From: a virus
Direction: 5' to 3' (one strand)
Virus record (IMG/VR): IMGVR_UViG_3300048437_000094
Span: 1 to 24,166 of that record
Length of the DNA: 24,166 bases
The translations under genes and the position numbers were made by a program. Shown in pieces: positions 20,157 to 24,166 of the stretch. The notes under the pieces are model-generated. The model was given only the letters and a program-made list of their open reading frames with translations, made no database searches and was not told the DNA's origin. How positions within the stretch are numbered: position 1 is the first letter of the stretch; every line of letters starts with the position of its first letter.

Positions 20157-20440
20157 ACCGCCACTCCGCTGGCTAAAAGACCGGCAAACACCGTCATACC
20201 GATCCAAAACAATCTTTCACCCCTGCCAAGTGTGAACTCCTGCACCGCGCTCTGTGACTCAAGCTCATCAATCCGGCTGTCTAGCTCCCTGACCTGCTCG
20301 TGAATCCTGTCGTTGTGTTTCAATATCGTCGTGACGCGCTCCTCGATACGGGCCAGTGAGACCAGTGCGTCATTGATCGTGTCCAGCTTCTCCTCGAAGC
20401 GCGTCAGGCGCTGTTCGACATCCACTAGCTGTATTGCCAC
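20153..20440 (-). CDS. Coiled-coil/TM lysis-cassette protein (XhlA-like architecture)
   Basis: A 95-residue protein (GTG start) between endolysin and holin. Residues 5-65 form a coiled coil ('RFEEKLDTINDALVSLARIE', 'RIHEQVRELDSRIDELESQ'), followed by a single C-terminal transmembrane span ('LFWIGMTVFAGLLASGVAV'). The layout is that of XhlA-type proteins, which assist holin function; an inner-membrane spanin would have the opposite layout (N-terminal anchor, periplasmic coil). It overlaps the endolysin by 16 bases. A GTG at 20425 is an alternative start. The name is from architecture, not from a conserved motif. Confidence 0.65.
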   Translation of the reverse strand: MAIQLVDVEQRLTRFEEKLDTINDALVSLARIEERVTTILKHNDRIHEQVRELDSRIDELESQSAVQEFTLGRGERLFWIGMTVFAGLLASGVAV

Positions 20441-20775
20441 ATCATCGGGTCTGTTTCGCGCCTATCGACGTGAACAAACGTCTTCGCTACACCGATGCCC
20501 TTGAACCCGAGCTTGATGGCGTTGCTCACAATCGCGTGCCGCTGCGCCCCGCCCGTGACCTTGATATCGGCGGCGATACCATGGGTGTGCTGCCCAGGGT
20601 AGGTCTTCTGGGCCTCGGCGCTGTGGGACGGCGAGCGGTAACCCGATGTGATTATGAACGGGAATCCGCACACGCCGCGTAGGTCATCGAGAGCAGACAC
20701 GAAGTCCCATTGGATCTCGTTCTCTCCGGTCTCGCTGCACGCAAAGTCTTCGATTTTGAAATATCGAAAGTCCAT
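20425..20775 (-). CDS. Endolysin, peptidase M15 family (D-Ala-D-Ala carboxypeptidase-like)
   Basis: A 116-residue M15-type peptidase. It shows 'IITSGYRSPSHSAEAQ' (the conserved S-G-Y-R-S-P strand), the zinc-binding 'QHTHGIAADIKV' with H63 and D70, and the final 'FVHVDRRE' with H102 and D104. The enzyme would cut peptide cross-links in host peptidoglycan. No signal peptide or membrane segment is present, so it depends on the holin for release. GGAG precedes the ATG at 20775. It is the first gene of the lysis cassette, after a 91-bp non-coding gap (20776-20866) in which I see no clear promoter, terminator or RNA gene. Confidence 0.9.
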   Translation of the reverse strand: MDFRYFKIEDFACSETGENEIQWDFVSALDDLRGVCGFPFIITSGYRSPSHSAEAQKTYPGQHTHGIAADIKVTGGAQRHAIVSNAIKLGFKGIGVAKTFVHVDRRETDPMMWQYS

Positions 20776-20866
20776 AAAGCTCCAAGAGGGTTGTGTGCTG
20801 TCGCGGACGCGGTGTAGCAGAGTGGTTGTTGTCGATTCTACTGAAAGTTGTATCTAAATCAAAGGC

Positions 20867-21409
20867 TTATAAGTATCTGTATTTGATGGTTGCCGTCGTA
20901 GCACCGCCCGATTCTGATAAATCCTCGACGCCAGCCAAAGACACGTCGTAGATATTTGACGCAAAGCCTTTGCTCATGTGGTAGTTGAAGAGGCTACTGT
21001 TGTGATTGCACCTTATTAAAAAGCCAAGCATCCCTAGCTGGTCACGCAAAAAATCTCTTGTAGCCTCGACGTAGGCTAAATCGTGCAGCCAGCTTTTGCT
21101 GCCTCCAGCGTCTGCACCGTACAGGGCGTACTGGAAAACAATGTAATCGTTTTCCACTGGATCGATGTTGCAGGCCGCTATTTGAACTGGGTGCCCATCT
21201 TTTTGCCACAAAAGAACTTTTACCACAGGGATATCTGAGTGTAAAAATTGTTCATATTGCCCCCTTATGACTTCCTTTTTAGCGTCGTTATCTGCGGGGC
21301 TTCCGTAATACGTCCAATCAAATGTGCCTGATTCCATGCTTGGCAGAGACTGCGCAAACAGGGTGTCAAAGCTCTCCGGCAATGTGTCAATTTGTGACAG
21401 TGTGTACAT
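20867..21409 (-). CDS. GNAT-like phage protein in the tail-fibre region (180 aa)
   Basis: A 180-residue protein with mixed alpha/beta sequence. The C-terminal part 'LAYVEATRDFLRDQLGMLGF' followed by 'NHNSSLFNYHMSKGF' recalls the last helices and strand of GNAT acetyltransferases ('N-x-x-S-x-x-x-Y-x-x-x-G-F'); the central 'VVKVLLWQKDGHPVQIAACN' could be the early beta strands. A clear acetyl-CoA loop (Q/R-x-x-G-x-G/A) is not visible, so activity is doubtful. It sits between tail proteins and the lysis cassette, and its ATG overlaps the previous stop by one base (TAATG). It might modify a virion or host component, or be a structural use of the fold. Confidence 0.5.
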   Translation of the reverse strand: MYTLSQIDTLPESFDTLFAQSLPSMESGTFDWTYYGSPADNDAKKEVIRGQYEQFLHSDIPVVKVLLWQKDGHPVQIAACNIDPVENDYIVFQYALYGADAGGSKSWLHDLAYVEATRDFLRDQLGMLGFLIRCNHNSSLFNYHMSKGFASNIYDVSLAGVEDLSESGGATTATIKYRYL

Positions 21410-21825
21410 TAGCCTTGGCCTCCGTAAAATTGGTTCATTGAGATTGTTCCGCTGCTTGGTATTCCTGTGTTGATGCTGGCAGCCGCAGTGCCACGGCGAA
21501 CGTAGTAATAGGACGTAGATGAATATTTGCCGGAGATAGTCGTGTAAAGCGAGCCTCGCTGATATGTGTAGCCGCCAGCCGTGGCGCTTGTCGCGCCAGC
21601 ACTCACATTAGCCACCTGCGAGCCGTTCCAGACCACAATGCCGTGGTTGGTAAAGTAGTATTGCGGGGATTGTAAATTAGCCTGATAGCTTGAATACGAC
21701 CCAGAGCCGGTTGTCGGGACATAGCTCCCCCCACGATAGTACTCCGACATTGAGACCGGGTTGCTTCCGCCGAACTCAGACTGCACTTGGCTGAGTGATA
21801 TTGCGCCAGAGGTTTGCAGGGTCAT
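21409..21825 (-). CDS. Gly/Ser/Tyr-rich tail protein (138 aa)
   Basis: The N-terminus 'GAISLSQVQSEFGGSNPVSM' with 'SEYYRGG', and the C-terminal echo 'GTISMNQFYGGQG', are a well-known arrangement in phage tail or fibre proteins. The middle is Gly/Ser/Tyr-rich beta sequence. It probably forms part of the host-binding tip or its connector. ATG overlaps the preceding TAA by one base (TAATG). Confidence 0.65.
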   Translation of the reverse strand: MTLQTSGAISLSQVQSEFGGSNPVSMSEYYRGGSYVPTTGSGSYSSYQANLQSPQYYFTNHGIVVWNGSQVANVSAGATSATAGGYTYQRGSLYTTISGKYSSTSYYYVRRGTAAASINTGIPSSGTISMNQFYGGQG

Positions 21826-22136
21826 TAGCTAATCACGCCAACCGCAATCTTGTTGGCAACACCCATGCAGTTCTCCTCGACGCGCTCAAGTGTAGCCTCG
21901 TGGTCGTAGTTGCCCTCAGAGTCACGGCAGACATTGACGTTGCGCTCGTGGGTGATGGTGCCATCCGTGAAGCGAACCCTAATGTCAGAGCAGGGTGACT
22001 CCTCGCTTATCGTCTCGCCCTCGTTCTCCATGTCGGGCATTTCGTTGGTGCGAGTGCCGGTGAATTCTTCTAAAAGTTCATAGGTTACGGGGCAGGCTTG
22101 CGGGGTTACGATCTCTTCCATTACGACTTCTGACAT
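21825..22136 (-). CDS. Acidic hypothetical protein downstream of the tail fibre (103 aa)
   Basis: A 103-residue, acidic protein with four cysteines ('PQACPVTYELLEEFTGTR', 'ESPCSDIRVRFTDGTITHER', 'NVCRDSEGNYDHEA', 'ENCMGV'). I do not recognise the family. Immediate coupling to the fibre gene (TAATG) suggests a fibre assembly factor or tail component. Confidence 0.55.
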   Translation of the reverse strand: MSEVVMEEIVTPQACPVTYELLEEFTGTRTNEMPDMENEGETISEESPCSDIRVRFTDGTITHERNVNVCRDSEGNYDHEATLERVEENCMGVANKIAVGVIS

Positions 22137-24166
22137 TATTTTGTCCTCAATTGTTCTTTGAGGTCATCGACCTCGGTTTTAAGTTCTTTTATTGATTCAA
22201 TAAGAAGGGGCACGAGTCTGGAGTAATCAACCGTGAGGTACTCTTCTCCGCTCTTGCTTGTGATCTCGCCAGTTTCTTCATTGGTTTCGTAGTCGAATGG
22301 CGCGAGGGATACGGCTTCAGGAAGTACAGACTGTACCTGCTGCGCTGACACACCTACCTGCTGCTTGTCGTTGCTGTACCCGACTGACTTAGCTAGATCA
22401 TTCTCGACGTAGGTGAAGCCTTCGAGGCTTTGCACCTTCTGAAGTGCGTTCTCAATGGAGCCTGTTTTAGTTTTAAGGCGCTCGTCAGAGTAGTAGGCGG
22501 TGACGTTGCCTGTTGCGGCTATTTCATTTGGCACATAAAAACGCTTGCCGTTGTACACACGCACCCATGTGGTATCCACCATGTAGAGACCGCCGCCGTA
22601 AGACTGGTTGTACCAGCCTTTTGAGCCGTTTGTACGATACCACCCGTTATTGTAGATTTCGTTAATAGTTTGACCGCTAATTATTTGGTCGCGGAATGTA
22701 GCTGGTGTGACGTATCTGATGTAAGCGTCGTTACTCGCGTAAATCCTGCTGATGGTGCCTGTCGTGGCACCGCTGGTGGTGTTAATCCAGCCAAAGTTCG
22801 CGTAACCATTGCCATCACGGATTGGGATTGTGTTTGCCGCGTTACGAGTAGTGCTGGCGTGGTAGCCGTCTAACAGATCAGCGTCTAACCCACTACCAGA
22901 GCCGTCATTGTTGTTAGTCCATGCTACAGACCAAGGCGTCCAAGTGCCGCTATATCGGTGCCTGACAGCAAATCTGGATGTAGATCCGTTATATGTTGTT
23001 GCGTGTTGAGCAACATTGCCCCCGACGCTACTCCACCAATGGTTTTGGATGTGTGAATAAATGCCGCCAAACGGTGCGTTACCGTTATTGGTTAAAAAAT
23101 GTGAATCAGTCCTAGAGTTAGGGTCGGAGTTAGACGCACCGCCTGCCACATTAAATGTGCTTGACGCAAAGCTAGTAGAATGCAGGCCATCCAACAAATC
23201 AGCATCTAACCCAGAACCTGAGCCGTCATTGCCTGTGTGCCAAACTACATTTGTACCGTTAGCATATATATTATTTGCTCTAAGATTTTCATAGCCTGTT
23301 CCGGGATTATTCCTTATTAGTATAGCGCCCGCTGTATCTATAGATATATTTGAAGCGACTACCCCGCCCCAGTGAAAACCAAGCCTTGGGGCGGAATACC
23401 CAGAAGTGGCGCCATATGCACCTTCTCTTATTTCAATACCAGCATCGCTATAACCTGTTGTGCTACTGCTTGCAGAAGCAAACTCGTGATTTCCAAGATG
23501 CGATCCACCTGCTCTAAGACTGACACTACCAGAAGCAGTATCAGTAGCGTCACTACGAAGGAATGAAGCGCCTTGAATACCATCAACAGTATCAGCGTCT
23601 AGACCAGAGCCTGAGCCGTCGTTGAGGTTATCCCACATGAATCTATGAGCTTGCCACGTTCCGCTATTTTTGCCCCTTGTAGAGAGTTTTCCTGTCCGAA
23701 AGTCTACAAATAACTGCCCTACCCAAGAACTGCTATACGCGGCAGAAAACCCTGCGCCATCGGAGTACCCGGCAGCAGAGGAGCTATTCACATAGCCGAC
23801 CATGTTGGTGGTGACGCTGTCTATTGCAATTGGGTTGCTACTATTGCGAGAGGTAAACGCAGAGCCTGTGAACTGTGATTGGTTGTAATAGCTACCTTGC
23901 TGACCATCCAACAGATCAGCATCCAGCCCAGAGCCGGTGCCGTCGTTTCCGTCCGTCCAGACTTTACGCCACGCATACCAAGTACCGTTGTAGTAACTGC
24001 GGTGGTAGTACGCATTGCCGTTGTACTGGTGATAGGTCTGATAAACCATTAAGCCGTCTGACGTGACGGTCAGCATTCCGGCTGCATTTACGGGGTAGTT
24101 GGAACCGCTCGTCGCGCTAGAGTTAGAGTTTTGGTGATAAAACCCATTGGCGGTGTAGCTGTTGAG
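22136..24166 (-). CDS. Tail fibre/tailspike with C-terminal S74 intramolecular chaperone (5' partial)
   Basis: The frame is open to the right edge with no stop, so the start lies outside; 676 codons are visible and the ATG at 24076 is internal. The visible shaft contains four copies of a block built on 'DGSGSGLDADLLDG', separated by phage fibre sequence ('YHQYNGNAYYHRSYYNGTWY' type 'W-T/W-Y' strands). The last 125 residues are a peptidase S74 (endosialidase-type) chaperone: 'YYSDERLKTKTGSIENALQK' with the Ser before D-E-R-L-K as the expected self-cleavage site, then 'YSNDKQQVGVSAQQVQSVLP' and a C-terminal coiled coil. The chaperone trimerises the fibre and is then released. This is the receptor-recognition protein. 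Confidence 0.88.
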   Translation of the reverse strand, partial: LNSYTANGFYHQNSNSSATSGSNYPVNAAGMLTVTSDGLMVYQTYHQYNGNAYYHRSYYNGTWYAWRKVWTDGNDGTGSGLDADLLDGQQGSYYNQSQFTGSAFTSRNSSNPIAIDSVTTNMVGYVNSSSAAGYSDGAGFSAAYSSSWVGQLFVDFRTGKLSTRGKNSGTWQAHRFMWDNLNDGSGSGLDADTVDGIQGASFLRSDATDTASGSVSLRAGGSHLGNHEFASASSSTTGYSDAGIEIREGAYGATSGYSAPRLGFHWGGVVASNISIDTAGAILIRNNPGTGYENLRANNIYANGTNVVWHTGNDGSGSGLDADLLDGLHSTSFASSTFNVAGGASNSDPNSRTDSHFLTNNGNAPFGGIYSHIQNHWWSSVGGNVAQHATTYNGSTSRFAVRHRYSGTWTPWSVAWTNNNDGSGSGLDADLLDGYHASTTRNAANTIPIRDGNGYANFGWINTTSGATTGTISRIYASNDAYIRYVTPATFRDQIISGQTINEIYNNGWYRTNGSKGWYNQSYGGGLYMVDTTWVRVYNGKRFYVPNEIAATGNVTAYYSDERLKTKTGSIENALQKVQSLEGFTYVENDLAKSVGYSNDKQQVGVSAQQVQSVLPEAVSLAPFDYETNEETGEITSKSGEEYLTVDYSRLVPLLIESIKELKTEVDDLKEQLRTK
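22879..23951. repeat. Dispersed GSGLDAD fibre blocks
   Basis: Four related DNA blocks encoding GSGLDADxxDG start near 22879, 23200, 23593 and 23918 (intervals about 320, 395 and 325 bp); a fifth lies in the other fibre gene near 18831. They mark the repeated modules of the fibre shaft and provide homology for recombination within and between the two fibre genes. Confidence 0.8.

Noticed and set aside
20790-20860. tRNA-like stretch (GTAGCAGAGTGGTT) between the endolysin and the GNAT-like gene
   Set aside because: It recalls a D-arm, but no anticodon stem pairs, there is no GTTCRA T-loop and no acceptor stem.

Overview
The window is about 24 kb of a temperate, tailed double-stranded DNA phage. 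The lysis-lysogeny genes, the proteobacterial style of the proteins (YdaS-type Cro, P22 gp10-like tail protein, 3TM holin, M15 endolysin) and the tail design suggest a podovirus-like phage of a proteobacterium, possibly aquatic; the host cannot be named from this sequence. Terminase, portal and capsid genes are not visible and probably lie beyond the right edge. There are no rRNA, tRNA, CRISPR or IS elements.

Left arm, minus strand (1-1144): a YdaS/Cro-like regulator, a 49-residue protein and the N-terminal half of a primase-polymerase that runs off the left edge. Divergent overlapping promoters and a palindromic candidate operator (1145-1257) separate them from the plus-strand early operon.

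Early/replication operon, plus strand (1258-8478): DUF2800 nuclease-like protein, DUF2815 ssDNA-binding-like protein, a family A DNA polymerase split by a +1 frame change inside its exonuclease domain, a C5-cytosine methyltransferase with a long open alternate frame, a VRR-NUC nuclease and an SNF2-type helicase that seems to need a non-AUG start. Next come an HTH repressor-like protein whose C-terminus is not an S24 peptidase, an AlpA/Xis-like protein and a DUF3310 protein. Convergent to these is a tyrosine integrase (8441-9445). A 200-bp gene-free tract follows (9446-9646), with direct repeats and two exact IHF consensus matches; it is the best candidate for attP. Because phage genes flank it on both sides, the sequence looks like the free (circular or virion) form, not an integrated prophage.

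Late operon, minus strand (24166 down to 9647), tightly packed with many one-base stop/start overlaps. In transcription order: a tail fibre with a C-terminal S74 chaperone domain (5' end outside the window), small tail-associated proteins including one GNAT-like protein, a lysis cassette (M15 endolysin, coiled-coil/TM protein, 3TM holin), a second repeat-built fibre, a tail hub protein, three large low-complexity or helical virion proteins (probably tail/ejection proteins), and at the end a TM protein and two very lysine-rich small proteins.

The most unusual points are the dual-frame methyltransferase locus with starts two bases apart, the split polymerase, the probable AUU start of the helicase, a palindrome shared by three regulatory positions, and the repressor with a nuclease-fold-like C-terminus.
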